Source: Burkholderiales bacterium 67-32
Lineage (GTDB): Bacteria; Pseudomonadota; Gammaproteobacteria; Burkholderiales; Burkholderiaceae_B
Reading direction: 5' to 3'
DNA: 64,000 bases
Assembly: GCA_001898625.1 (NCBI GenBank)
Contig: MKUP01000025.1
Location: forward strand, 308,109 to 372,108
Shown here: piece after piece, positions 54,205 through 62,778 of the stretch
Numbering within the stretch: position 1 is the stretch's first letter
How the letters are laid out: the number at the start of each line of letters is the position of its first letter
Made by a program: the position numbers and the translations under genes
Notes under the pieces: generated by a model
Seen by the model: the letters and a program-made list of their open reading frames with translations, nothing else
What the model was told of the DNA's origin: nothing
Databases searched by the model: none

Positions 54205-55766
54205 CCGCCGGCCCCATCACGATCTACGTGCCGCGCGACTCCACCGCGCTGGCGCTCGGCGCCGACGACACCGCCGCCGCCATCCAGGCCGAAGCGGCGC
54301 GCCGCGGCATCGCCCTCGATCTGGTCCGCAACGGCTCGCACGGCATGTTCTGGCTCGAGCCCCTGGTCGAGGTCGCCACCAATCGCGGCCGCATCGCCTA
54401 CGGCCCCGTGTCCGCCGACGACGTGGCCGCGCTCTTCGACGCCGGCCTGGCGCAAGGCGCGCCCCATGCCTTGTGCCTGGGGCCGACGCAGGAAATCCCC
54501 TTCCTCAGGAACCAGGAACGCCTGACGTTCGCCCGGGTGGGCATCACCGATCCGGTCTCGCTGGACGACTACCTCGCCCATGGCGGCTATGCCGGCCTGG
54601 CGCGCGCCATCGGCATGGCGCCGGCGGACATCATCCAGGAAGTCACCGACTCCGGCCTGCGCGGCCGCGGCGGCGCGGCCTTTCCCACCGGCATCAAGTG
54701 GAAGACCGTGCTGGGCGCGCAGGCGCCGCAGAAATACGTGGTGTGCAACGCCGATGAAGGCGACTCGGGCACCTTCTCCGACCGCATGGTGATGGAAGGC
54801 GACCCCTTCGTGCTGATCGAAGGCATGACCATCGCGGGCCTCGCGGTAGGCGCGACCCACGGCTACATCTACGTCCGTTCCGAATACCCGCACGCCATCG
54901 CCGCGCTGGATGAAGCCATCGTCCGCGCCCGGCAAGCCGGCTATCTCGGCGACGACGTCCTGGGTTCGGGCCGGGCCTTCCGGCTCGAGGTCCGCATGGG
55001 CGCGGGCGCCTATGTGTGCGGCGAGGAAACCGCCCTGCTGGAAAGCCTGGAGGGCAAGCGCGGCATCGTGCGCGCCAAGCCGCCCCTGCCCGCGCTCGAA
55101 GGCCTGTTCGGCCAGCCCACGGTCATCAACAACGTCATCTCGCTGGCCACCGTGCCCATCGTGCTGGCCAAGGGTGCGGCCTTCTACCGCGACTACGGCA
55201 TGGGCCGCTCGCGCGGCACGCTGCCGCTGCAACTGGCCGGCAACCTCAAGCACGGCGGCCTGGTCGAGAAGGCCTTCGGCATCACGCTGCGCGAGCTGCT
55301 GGTCGACTACGGCGGCGGCACGGAAAGCGGCCGCCCCCTGCGCGCGGTCCAGGTCGGCGGTCCGCTGGGCGCCTATCTGCCCGAGTCGGCCTTCGACACG
55401 CCCATCGACTACGAAGCGTTCGCCGCCATCGGCGCGGTGCTGGGCCACGGCGGCATCGTCGCCTTCGACGACAGCGTCGACATGGCCAGGCAAGCCCGCT
55501 ACGCCATGGAGTTCTGCGCGCTGGAATCCTGCGGCAAGTGCACCCCGTGCCGGGTCGGCTCGACACGCGGCGTCGAAGTCGTGGACAAGATCATCGCCAA
55601 CCAGAACCGGCCCCAGCAGATACGGCTGTTGCGCGACCTGTGCGACCTGATGCTGAACGGATCGCTGTGCGCCATGGGGGGCATGACCCCCTACCCCGTG
55701 CTGTCGGCCCTGGACCACTTCCCGGAAGACTTCGGCGCGCAGGCGTCCAAGCAACAAGCCGCCTGA
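54201..55766 (+). CDS. fdsB: NAD-dependent formate dehydrogenase, beta subunit FdsB
   Basis: A 521-residue NuoE/NuoF-like diaphorase subunit that reduces NAD. An N-terminal thioredoxin-like region is followed by the FMN/NADH part with GLRGRGGAAFPTGIKW, CNADEGDSGTFSDR and GAGAYVCGEETALLESLEG; the [4Fe-4S] motif is ESCGKCTPCRVGSTRG. Overlaps fdsG by four bases and precedes fdsA by 17. Confidence 0.96.
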   Translation: MTAGPITIYVPRDSTALALGADDTAAAIQAEAARRGIALDLVRNGSHGMFWLEPLVEVATNRGRIAYGPVSADDVAALFDAGLAQGAPHALCLGPTQEIPFLRNQERLTFARVGITDPVSLDDYLAHGGYAGLARAIGMAPADIIQEVTDSGLRGRGGAAFPTGIKWKTVLGAQAPQKYVVCNADEGDSGTFSDRMVMEGDPFVLIEGMTIAGLAVGATHGYIYVRSEYPHAIAALDEAIVRARQAGYLGDDVLGSGRAFRLEVRMGAGAYVCGEETALLESLEGKRGIVRAKPPLPALEGLFGQPTVINNVISLATVPIVLAKGAAFYRDYGMGRSRGTLPLQLAGNLKHGGLVEKAFGITLRELLVDYGGGTESGRPLRAVQVGGPLGAYLPESAFDTPIDYEAFAAIGAVLGHGGIVAFDDSVDMARQARYAMEFCALESCGKCTPCRVGSTRGVEVVDKIIANQNRPQQIRLLRDLCDLMLNGSLCAMGGMTPYPVLSALDHFPEDFGAQASKQQAA

Positions 55767-55783
55767 GCCCAAGAGGAATCACC

Positions 55784-58645
55784 ATGAACCAGCTCAACGA
55801 CCTCGACTACGGCACGCCGGCGAGCGAATCGAACCAGACCATCATCCTGGAAATCGACGGCGCCCCGGTCGAAGTGCCGGCCGGCACCTCGGTCATGCGC
55901 GCCGCCGCGATCGCCGGCGTCAACGTACCCAAACTGTGCGCCACCGACAGCCTCGAACCCTTCGGCTCGTGCCGGCTGTGCCTGGTCGAGATCGAAGGCC
56001 GGCGCGGCTATCCGGCCTCCTGCACGACGCCGTGCGAACCCGGCATGCGCGTGCGCACGCAATCGCCCAAGCTGGCGGAACTGCGGCGCGGCACGATGGA
56101 ACTCTACATCTCGGACCATCCGCTGGACTGCCTGACCTGTCCGACCAACGGCAATTGCGAACTGCAGGACATGGCGGGCGTGGTCGGCCTGCGGGAAGTA
56201 CGCTACGGCTATGAAGGCAAGAACCACTTCGACGCCGCCAAGGACGAGTCCAATCCTTACTTCACCTACGATCCTTCCAAGTGCATCGTCTGCAACCGCT
56301 GCGTGCGCGCCTGCGAGGAAACACAAGGCACGTTCGCGCTGACGATCTCGGGCCGCGGCTTCGAGTCGCGGGTCACCGCCGGGCAGGCCGAGTCGTTCAT
56401 GGAGTCGGAATGCGTGTCCTGCGGCGCCTGCGTCCAGGCTTGCCCGACCGCCACCCTGACCGAAAAGACCGTCATCATGATGGGCCAGGCCGAGCACAGC
56501 GTCGTCACCACCTGCGCCTATTGCGGCGTCGGCTGCTCGTTCAAGGCCGAGATGAAGGGCAACGAAGTCGTGCGCATGGTGCCCAACAAGGACGGCCACG
56601 CCAACCATGGCCACTCCTGCGTCAAGGGCCGCTTCGCCTGGGGCTACGCCACGCACAAGGACCGCATCACTAAGCCCATGATCCGCAGCAGGATCACCGA
56701 TCCTTGGCGCGAGGTATCGTGGGAAGAAGCCCTGTCCTACGCGGCCGGCGAGTTCCGCCGCATCCAGGCCAGGCATGGCAAGGATTCGATCGGCGGCATC
56801 ACCTCCTCGCGCTGCACCAACGAAGAAACCTACCTGGTCCAGAAACTGGTGCGCGCGGCCTTCGGCAACAACAACGTCGACACCTGCGCGCGCGTATGCC
56901 ACTCGCCCACCGGCTATGGCCTGAAGCAGACCCTGGGCGAATCGGCCGGCACCCAGTCGTTCGACTCGGTCATGAAGGCCGACGTCATCATGGTGATCGG
57001 CGCCAACCCCGCCTCCGCCCATCCGGTGTTCGCCTCGCAGATGAAGCGGCGGCTGCGCCAGGGCGCCAGGCTGATCGTGGTCGACCCGCGCGCCACGGAA
57101 ATGGTGAAGTCGCCGCATGCGGCGGCCACCCATCACCTGAAGCTGCTGCCCGGCACCAACGTCGCCATCATCAATGCCCTCGCCCACGTGGTCCTGGGCG
57201 AAGGGCTGCACGACGCCGGCTACGTCGCCGACCGCTGCGACACGAAATCCTTCGAAGACTGGAAGAACTTCGTGCTGCGGCCGGAAAACTCCCCCGAGGC
57301 GACCGCCTCCATCACCGGCGTCCCGGCGGCCGAGCTGCGCGCCGCCGCGCGCCTGTATGCCACCGCGGGCAACGGCGCGATCTACTACGGCCTGGGCGTG
57401 ACCGAGCACGCCCAGGGCTCGACCATGGTGATGGGCATCGCCAACCTCGCCATGGTCACGGGCAACGTCGGCCGCGAAGGCGTGGGCGTCAATCCCTTGC
57501 GCGGCCAGAATAATGTCCAGGGTTCGTGCGACATGGGCTCCTTCCCGCACGAGCTGCCCGGCTACCGCCACATCTCCGACACCGCGGTGCGCAGCGAATT
57601 CGAAGGCGCCTGGAACGTCACCCTGAGCCCCGAGCCCGGCCTGCGCATCCCCAACATGTTCGATGCCGCGCTGGAAGGCAGCTTCATGGGCCTGTACTGC
57701 GAAGGCGAGGACATCGTGCAGTCCGATCCCAATACGCAGCACGTGACCGCGGCGCTGTCCGCCATGGAGTGCATCGTCGTCCAGGACATCTTCCTGAACG
57801 AAACCGCCAAGTACGCGCACGTCTTCCTGCCCGGCTCGTCGTTCCTGGAAAAGGACGGCACCTTCACCAATGCCGAGCGCCGGATCTCGCGCGTGCGCAA
57901 GGTGATGCCGCCGCTGGGCGGGAAGTCGGACTGGGAGGTCACCGTGGCGCTGGCCCAGGCGCTCGGCTATCCCATGCCGTATTCGCATCCGTCGGAAATC
58001 ATGGACGAGATCGCCCGGCTCACGCCGACCTTCCACGGCGTCAGCTACGACAAGCTCGACCGCCTCGGAAGCCTGCAATGGCCGTGCAACGACGAGGCGC
58101 CCGAGGGAACGCCCACCATGCACATCGACCAGTTCGTGCGCGGCAAGGGCCGCTTCATCATCACGCAGTTCTTCGCTTCGCCGGAAAAGGTCACGCCGCG
58201 CTATCCGCTGATCCTGACCACTGGGCGCATCCTGTCGCAGTACAACGTGGGCGCACAGACCCGCCGCACCGACAACAACCTCTGGCACGCCGAAGACCGG
58301 CTGGAGATCCATCCCCAGGACGCCGAGGAACGCGGCATCGCAGACGACCACTGGGTAGGCATCGAATCGCGCGCCGGCCAGACGGTGCTGCGCGCGACCG
58401 TTACCGACAAGGTGCAGCCGGGCGTGGTGTACACGACGTTCCACTTCCCCGAGTCGGGCGCCAACGTCATCACCACCGACAGTTCCGACTGGGCCACCAA
58501 TTGCCCCGAATACAAGGTGACGGCCGTGCAGGTCATGCCGGTGACCCAACCCTCGCAATGGCAGCAGCAGTACAGCGAGTTCAACGAACGGCAGTTGCGT
58601 CTGGCGGCGGCCGCCGAAGAACGCCACGTTCTGGTTTCCAAGTGA
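55784..58645 (+). CDS. fdsA: NAD-dependent formate dehydrogenase, alpha subunit FdsA
   Basis: A 953-residue molybdenum-bis-MGD subunit that oxidises formate to CO2. An N-terminal [2Fe-2S] domain (C52, C63, C66, C80), a NuoG-type His-Cys cluster (H112, C116, C119, C125), two ferredoxin clusters (C167-C177, C210-C220) and the molybdopterin-domain [4Fe-4S] (C244, C247, C251, C279) precede the catalytic domain. The molybdenum ligand is C372 followed by H373 (ARVCHSPTG), so this is the cysteine, not selenocysteine, form. The frame runs open upstream but ATG 55784 has AGAGGAA before it. Confidence 0.97.
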   Translation: MNQLNDLDYGTPASESNQTIILEIDGAPVEVPAGTSVMRAAAIAGVNVPKLCATDSLEPFGSCRLCLVEIEGRRGYPASCTTPCEPGMRVRTQSPKLAELRRGTMELYISDHPLDCLTCPTNGNCELQDMAGVVGLREVRYGYEGKNHFDAAKDESNPYFTYDPSKCIVCNRCVRACEETQGTFALTISGRGFESRVTAGQAESFMESECVSCGACVQACPTATLTEKTVIMMGQAEHSVVTTCAYCGVGCSFKAEMKGNEVVRMVPNKDGHANHGHSCVKGRFAWGYATHKDRITKPMIRSRITDPWREVSWEEALSYAAGEFRRIQARHGKDSIGGITSSRCTNEETYLVQKLVRAAFGNNNVDTCARVCHSPTGYGLKQTLGESAGTQSFDSVMKADVIMVIGANPASAHPVFASQMKRRLRQGARLIVVDPRATEMVKSPHAAATHHLKLLPGTNVAIINALAHVVLGEGLHDAGYVADRCDTKSFEDWKNFVLRPENSPEATASITGVPAAELRAAARLYATAGNGAIYYGLGVTEHAQGSTMVMGIANLAMVTGNVGREGVGVNPLRGQNNVQGSCDMGSFPHELPGYRHISDTAVRSEFEGAWNVTLSPEPGLRIPNMFDAALEGSFMGLYCEGEDIVQSDPNTQHVTAALSAMECIVVQDIFLNETAKYAHVFLPGSSFLEKDGTFTNAERRISRVRKVMPPLGGKSDWEVTVALAQALGYPMPYSHPSEIMDEIARLTPTFHGVSYDKLDRLGSLQWPCNDEAPEGTPTMHIDQFVRGKGRFIITQFFASPEKVTPRYPLILTTGRILSQYNVGAQTRRTDNNLWHAEDRLEIHPQDAEERGIADDHWVGIESRAGQTVLRATVTDKVQPGVVYTTFHFPESGANVITTDSSDWATNCPEYKVTAVQVMPVTQPSQWQQQYSEFNERQLRLAAAAEERHVLVSK

Positions 58646-58661
58646 GGAGCCTGGCCAGACC

Positions 58662-59504
58662 ATGAACAGCCTGCATCCAACCGCCCGGCCGCCGACGGCC
58701 ACGGTCGAGGTTCGCTGCCGGCGCGACGGCGGCGATGACGTGCGCACCGACCTGCTGGCCGAAGAAGTCCCCATCGCGCTGGAATACAACGGCATCGCTC
58801 ATGCCGTGATGCTGGCCACGCCTTGCGACCTGGAGGATTTCGCGCTGGGTTTCTCGCTCAGCGAAGGCATCCTGGCGCGCCGCGACGAACTCTACGACTG
58901 CGAAGTCTCCGACGAACCGGACGGCATCCGTATCGCCCTGCGCATCGCCACGCAGCGCTTTGCCGCATTGAAGGACAAGCGGCGCAACCTCACGGGCCGC
59001 ACGGGCTGCGGCCTGTGCGGCACCGAGAGCCTGCGGCATGCCATCCGGCGGCCCGCGCCGGTCGGCAGCAACCCTTGCTTCGATGCCGAGGCTCTGCAGC
59101 GGGGCCTGGAAACCATGCAAAGCCTGCAGACTCTGCGCCTGGCGACCGGCGCCACGCACGCGGCGGCCTGGATGGACGCGCAGGGGAACGTCGCCCTGGT
59201 GCGCGAGGACGTGGGCCGCCACAATGCCCTGGACAAGCTGCTTGGCGCGCTGGCCGCGGCCCATGCCGACCTGTCGCGCGGCGCCCTGCTGGTGTCCAGC
59301 CGCGCCAGCTACGAAATGGTCCAGAAAACCGCCACGCTGGGCATAGGCATGCTGGCCGCGATCTCCGCGCCGACCGGCCTGGCGATCAGGCTGGCCGGGG
59401 AAAGCCGCGTCACCCTGGCCGGTTTCGTGCGCCACCATGGCCACGTCGTCTACACCCATCCGGAGCGCCTGCGCGCCCATCCAGCTACGAGTCCGTCGCC
59501 ATGA
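58662..59504 (+). CDS. fdhD: Formate dehydrogenase sulfurtransferase FdhD
   Basis: A 280-residue protein that passes sulfur to the molybdenum cofactor, needed for formate dehydrogenase activity. The catalytic cysteine pair is C116 and C119 (GCGLC), with the family's EDFALGFSLSEGI, REDVGRHNALDKLLG and SSRASYEMVQKTA. Its stop overlaps the fdsD start (ATGA). Lying within the fds operon fits its role. Confidence 0.96.
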   Translation: MNSLHPTARPPTATVEVRCRRDGGDDVRTDLLAEEVPIALEYNGIAHAVMLATPCDLEDFALGFSLSEGILARRDELYDCEVSDEPDGIRIALRIATQRFAALKDKRRNLTGRTGCGLCGTESLRHAIRRPAPVGSNPCFDAEALQRGLETMQSLQTLRLATGATHAAAWMDAQGNVALVREDVGRHNALDKLLGALAAAHADLSRGALLVSSRASYEMVQKTATLGIGMLAAISAPTGLAIRLAGESRVTLAGFVRHHGHVVYTHPERLRAHPATSPSP

Positions 59505-59728
59505 ACGCCGCCAACAACCTCATCCGCATGGCCAACCAGATCGGCGACTTCTTCAGCACCATGCCCGACCGCCCCCAGGCGATCGCCGACGTCGCCGATC
59601 ACCTGAAGCGCTTCTGGGAACCGCGCATGCGCCGCGCCCTGCTGGCACACCTCGACGCCCACGGCGATGCGGAACTGAACGACATGGCGCGACAGGCCGT
59701 GCGGGAACATCGGGAAAGGTTGCTTTAG
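59501..59728 (+). CDS. fdsD: Formate dehydrogenase delta subunit FdsD
   Basis: A 75-residue protein of the FdsD type, needed for assembly or stability of the fds complex. It has the family pattern LIRMANQIGDFF, then HLKRFWEPRMRRAL and a closing basic helix. It is translationally coupled to fdhD and ends the operon 114 bases before the toxin gene. Confidence 0.93.
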   Translation: MNAANNLIRMANQIGDFFSTMPDRPQAIADVADHLKRFWEPRMRRALLAHLDAHGDAELNDMARQAVREHRERLL

Positions 59729-59819
59729 GACGCTGCCCGAGCCTCGTGAGTATGTCAGGCCGGACATACCAAGGAGCAGAAATCCTTCTCCAACAGGCCA
59801 TAATGGAGCACACCAATAA

Positions 59820-59839
59820 CTTATAATTAGCTTATAATT
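59820..59839 (+). promoter_or_regulatory. Tandem CTTATAATT repeats, toxin-antitoxin promoter/operator
   Basis: CTTATAATT occurs at 59820-59828 and 59831-59839, exactly 11 bases apart (one helical turn), each holding TATAAT. The second copy ends three bases before the toxin ATG. If the first copy is the -10, the leader would be under ten bases with no ribosome site. The pair is also a likely operator for the HTH antitoxin. Confidence 0.5.
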
Positions 59840-59842
59840 CTC

Positions 59843-60097
59843 ATGAACTCGATTCTGTGGACGGTGAAGGCAGCCAGGCAGCTGCGCAAGCTTGATCGGC
59901 AGCATCAGATGGCCATACGAGACGGCGTTTCCGGTCTAGTGACAATGCCTGATTGCCTGCACGTCAAGGCTCTCGTCAATCATCAGTACGGATACCGGCT
60001 ACGGATCGCCAACTACCGGATTTTCTTCGACTGGGACGGAAAAATCAGGATCGTTGAAATTCAAGAGGTGAAAAAGCGCGATGAACGCACGTACTAA
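59843..60097 (+). CDS. RelE/ParE family toxin (HigB-like)
   Basis: An 84-residue toxin of the RelE/ParE superfamily. WTVKAARQLRKLDRQHQMAI forms the helical pair, GYRLRIANYRIFFDWDGKIRIVEI the sheet with conserved arginines, and the end is VKKRDERTY as in RelE mRNA nucleases. It precedes and overlaps the antitoxin gene by 17 bases, the toxin-first order of HigBA-like systems. No Shine-Dalgarno is evident. GC content is lower than in the fds operon next to it. Confidence 0.88.
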   Translation: MNSILWTVKAARQLRKLDRQHQMAIRDGVSGLVTMPDCLHVKALVNHQYGYRLRIANYRIFFDWDGKIRIVEIQEVKKRDERTY

Positions 60098-60407
60098 CAT
60101 CCAGATCATCAACGGGCCGGATGGCGAACCCGCCTTCGTGGTGATCCCCTATGGCGAGTACATGGCGCGGCGCAATGTGGACAGCGACCTGATTCCACAC
60201 GACGTGGTCGATCGAACCGTAGATGGCGCCACACCGGTCCGAGCCTGGCGCGAGCATCTGGGTCTGACCCAGGCTGTCGTCGCCGAACGCCTGGGAGTCA
60301 GCCAGTCCGCTTACGCCCAGCAGGAAAGCCGCGACCGTCTGCGCAAGGCATCCAGAGAGAAAATTGCCGCGGCTCTGGGCATCAGCCCGGAACAACTCAA
60401 TTTCTGA
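60081..60407 (+). CDS. XRE-type antitoxin with Phd-like N-terminus
   Basis: A 108-residue antitoxin. The N-terminal part (NIQIINGPDGEPAFVVIPYGEYM) resembles the core strand of Phd antitoxins; the C-terminal half is a clear HTH (WREHLGLTQAVVAERLGVSQ, then AALGISPEQL, residues 54-105). It should neutralise the RelE-type toxin and repress the operon. AAGAGGTGA inside the toxin gene serves as its ribosome site. A strong terminator follows five bases after the stop. Confidence 0.87.
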   Translation: MNARTNIQIINGPDGEPAFVVIPYGEYMARRNVDSDLIPHDVVDRTVDGATPVRAWREHLGLTQAVVAERLGVSQSAYAQQESRDRLRKASREKIAAALGISPEQLNF

Positions 60408-60411
60408 TGAG

Positions 60412-60448
60412 AATGAAAAAAGCCACCGGATCGGTGGCTTTTTTCATT
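60412..60448. terminator. Terminator between the toxin-antitoxin and FAH genes
   Basis: A perfect 17-bp stem: AATGAAAAAAGCCACCG (60412-60428), loop GAT, and its complement to 60448, with A and T runs on both sides. It serves both the plus-strand antitoxin and the minus-strand FAH gene whose stop is 18 bases away. Confidence 0.88.
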
Positions 60449-60465
60449 GCGTTGCCGCCCGGATA

Positions 60466-61326
60466 TCAGGCTTCGGCCGTTACCGGGTTGCGCAGCAGGC
60501 CAACCTTCTCGATCTCGATTTCCACCACGTCGCCCGGCTTCATCCAGACCTGCGGGTTGCGCGCCTGGCCCACGCCGGCGGGCGTGCCCATGACGATCAC
60601 GTCGCCCGGTTCCAGCGTCAGCACTTCGGTCAGCAGCTCGATGGTCTCGGGGATGTCGAAGATCATGTCGCTGGTGTTCGCATCCTGCATGACCTGGCCG
60701 TTCAGGCGGCACTTGATCGACAGGCCCTTGGCTGCGGCCGGCAGTTCGTCGGCGGTGACCAGGTGCGGGCCGAAGGCGCCCGTGGCGTCGAAGTTCTTGC
60801 CGATGGTCCACTGCGGCGTGCGCTTCTGGTAGTCGCGCACCGAAATGTCGTTGAAGCAGGCATAGCCGAACACGAGGTCCATGGCCTGGTCGCGCTTGAC
60901 GTGGCGGCCGGCCTTGCCGATCACCACGGCCAGCTCGGCTTCGTAGTCGAACTTGTCGGACACGCGCGGACGCACCGTGGGTTCGCCATGGGCCAGCAGC
61001 GAGGTGGCGCCGCGGAAGAAGAACCAGGGGTACTCGGGCTTGTCGCGGCCGCCTTCCTTGGCATGATCGAAATAGTTCAGGCCCAGGCAGATGATCTTGC
61101 CGGGGCGAGGCACCACGGGGGCGTAGGCGATGGAGTCGGCCGGCAGGCGCGGGGCCGACGACGCGATGGCGGCCTTGGCGGCGGCCTGGAGGTCGACGCC
61201 GGCCAGCAGCGCGGCGCCCAGGTCCGCCGGGACCTGCGGCTGGGCCTGGTTCAGGTCGATGATGCCGTCATCGGCCAGGACGCCCAGGCGCACGGCGCCA
61301 TCTTTGCGGAAACTCACGAATTTCAT
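60466..61326 (-). CDS. Fumarylacetoacetate hydrolase family protein
   Basis: A 286-residue FAH-fold enzyme, second of the window. Metal ligands are in DYEAELAVVIG, with FNDISVRDYQKRTPQW, GKNFDATGAFGPHLVT and GDVIVMGTPAGVGQAR as further signatures. Such proteins hydrolyse or hydrate 2-oxo acids or beta-diketones. It starts at 61326 and is divergent from a GntR gene across an AT-rich gap with repeats, so it is probably under GntR control. It is closer to the acylpyruvase/COG0179 type than the copy at 6075, which may act on a different substrate. Confidence 0.88.
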   Translation of the reverse strand: MKFVSFRKDGAVRLGVLADDGIIDLNQAQPQVPADLGAALLAGVDLQAAAKAAIASSAPRLPADSIAYAPVVPRPGKIICLGLNYFDHAKEGGRDKPEYPWFFFRGATSLLAHGEPTVRPRVSDKFDYEAELAVVIGKAGRHVKRDQAMDLVFGYACFNDISVRDYQKRTPQWTIGKNFDATGAFGPHLVTADELPAAAKGLSIKCRLNGQVMQDANTSDMIFDIPETIELLTEVLTLEPGDVIVMGTPAGVGQARNPQVWMKPGDVVEIEIEKVGLLRNPVTAEA

Positions 61327-61380
61327 CTCTAACTCCGATAGTGGGGTGAAAACGGGGCGGTTATTCCTTTGGTTTCGCCA

Positions 61381-61447
61381 TTTTATATACATTTTTCTTC
61401 AATGCAATTTTTTATACATATTTTCAATCACTTCGGCGTTTTATACA
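61381..61447. promoter_or_regulatory. AT-rich control region with TATACA repeats
   Basis: TATACA preceded by T-runs occurs at 61386, 61413 and 61442 (27 and 29 bases apart), two of them as TTTTATACA. The stretch is strikingly AT-rich for this genome and sits between the divergent FAH and GntR genes. It likely holds both promoters and GntR half-sites. Confidence 0.45.
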
Positions 61448-61515
61448 CTTTCATATAAAATTCACCGGGCCGGCACCTACGCACGGCCGCCCGCAACGGG
61501 CCTCATGGAGTTTTC

Positions 61516-62223
61516 GTGGCTAAGACCCCCGCCCCACCGGCCGACCCCGGCGCCCCCGCCGCCACCCTGGCCACCACGCTGTACGACCGCATGCGCGCCG
61601 ATCTGCTGGCGGGCCGGTTGCTGCCGCCCGGGCGCAAGCTGCAGATCGAATTCCTGGGCCATCACTACGGCGCCGGCCAGACCCCCGTGCGCGAGGCCCT
61701 GAACCGGCTGACCGCCGACGGCCTGGTCGAGCAGCGCGACCAGCGCGGCTTCGCCGTGGCGACGGTCAGCCCCACCGATCTGGTCGAGATCACCAACACC
61801 CGCTGCTGGCTGGAGGAGATCGCGCTGCGCAAGTCCATGGCGTCCGGCTCCGCACAATGGGAAGAGGACCTGGTCCTGGCCTTCCATCGTCTGTCCAAGA
61901 CGCCGCGTTCGCTGCAGGACGACCGCTTCGAGGCCAATCCGGAATGGGAACAGCGCCACCGGGCCTTCCACCGGGCGCTGATAGGCGGATGCGGCTCGCG
62001 CTGGCTGATCGGTTTCTGCGAACAACTGGCGGACCAGTTGTACCGTTATCGCCAGTTGTCGGTGCAGAAGATCTTCCCGGACCGCCCGATCCAGGCCGAA
62101 CATGAAGCCTTGATGGAGGCCATCACGGCGGGAGACGCCGACCGGGCCGTGGCGCTGCTGACCGAGCACTACCAGAAGACCGCGCGCATCGTGCTGGATG
62201 ACCCCGAGGCCTTCGAGGGATAG
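61516..62223 (+). CDS. GntR family regulator (FCD/FadR subfamily)
   Basis: A 235-residue regulator. The wHTH (TLYDRMRADLLAGRLLPPG, GAGQTPVREALNRL, residues 20-80) is followed by an all-helical FCD effector domain with the metal-site histidines in HRAFHRAL and EHYQKTA. The start is a GTG at 61516 with GGAG upstream. It is divergent from the FAH-family gene, which is its likely target; the ligand is probably an organic acid. Confidence 0.9.
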   Translation: MAKTPAPPADPGAPAATLATTLYDRMRADLLAGRLLPPGRKLQIEFLGHHYGAGQTPVREALNRLTADGLVEQRDQRGFAVATVSPTDLVEITNTRCWLEEIALRKSMASGSAQWEEDLVLAFHRLSKTPRSLQDDRFEANPEWEQRHRAFHRALIGGCGSRWLIGFCEQLADQLYRYRQLSVQKIFPDRPIQAEHEALMEAITAGDADRAVALLTEHYQKTARIVLDDPEAFEG

Positions 62224-62283
62224 CCAGCCGCGCCGGCGTCCCCCTTTGATAAAATCCCCCATGGATCCGAACGAGCACCCTCC

Positions 62284-62778
62284 ATGGTCTGGACGCCCCG
62301 AGTCACCGTCGCCGCCGTGATCGAGCGCGACGGCAAGTTTCTGGTCATCGAGGAAGACACCGACGATGGCCTCAGGCTGAACCAGCCTGCCGGCCACCTC
62401 GAAGCCGGCGAATCGCTCGAAAACGCCGTCACGCGCGAAACCCTGGAAGAGACCGCGCATCCCTTCGTACCGTCGGGATGGCTGGGTACGTACCTGTGGC
62501 GGCCCGAAGGCGCCGATACGCCGACCTTCCTGCGCTTCGCCTTCGTGGGCGAAGCGGGCGAGCCGCTTCCCGGCCGCGCCCTGGATGAAGGCATCCGCCG
62601 CGCGTTCTGGATCTCCACCGGCGAGCTGCGCGCCCGGCAGGCCGAGCACCGCAGCCCGTTGGTCATGCGCTGCGTGGACGACTATCTGCGCGCGCGGGCG
62701 TCCGGCCGGCCGTGGCTGGCGCTGGACGCGCTCTACACACATACGGCAATCGTGGATACGCATCATGGCAAGCAGTAA
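62284..62778 (+). CDS. Nudix hydrolase, NudJ-like phosphatase
   Basis: A 164-residue Nudix enzyme related to NudJ (thiamin pyrophosphate and nucleotide phosphatase). The Nudix box reads [20 protein letters not shown], with the usual glycine after EE replaced (EETAH), as in other NudJ-like proteins. [14 protein letters not shown] is the usual start. It overlaps mnmA by 14 bases; this nudJ-mnmA pairing is found in other proteobacteria. Confidence 0.92.
   Translation: MVWTPRVTVAAVIERDGKFLVIEEDTDDGLRLNQPAGHLEAGESLENAVTRETLEETAHPFVPSGWLGTYLWRPEGADTPTFLRFAFVGEAGEPLPGRALDEGIRRAFWISTGELRARQAEHRSPLVMRCVDDYLRARASGRPWLALDALYTHTAIVDTHHGKQ

Noticed and set aside
55691..58795. A 1034-codon open frame on the minus strand opposite fdsA
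   Set aside because: fdsA is fully supported by cluster-binding motifs; the antisense frame has no recognisable motif and only reflects GC-rich codon use.
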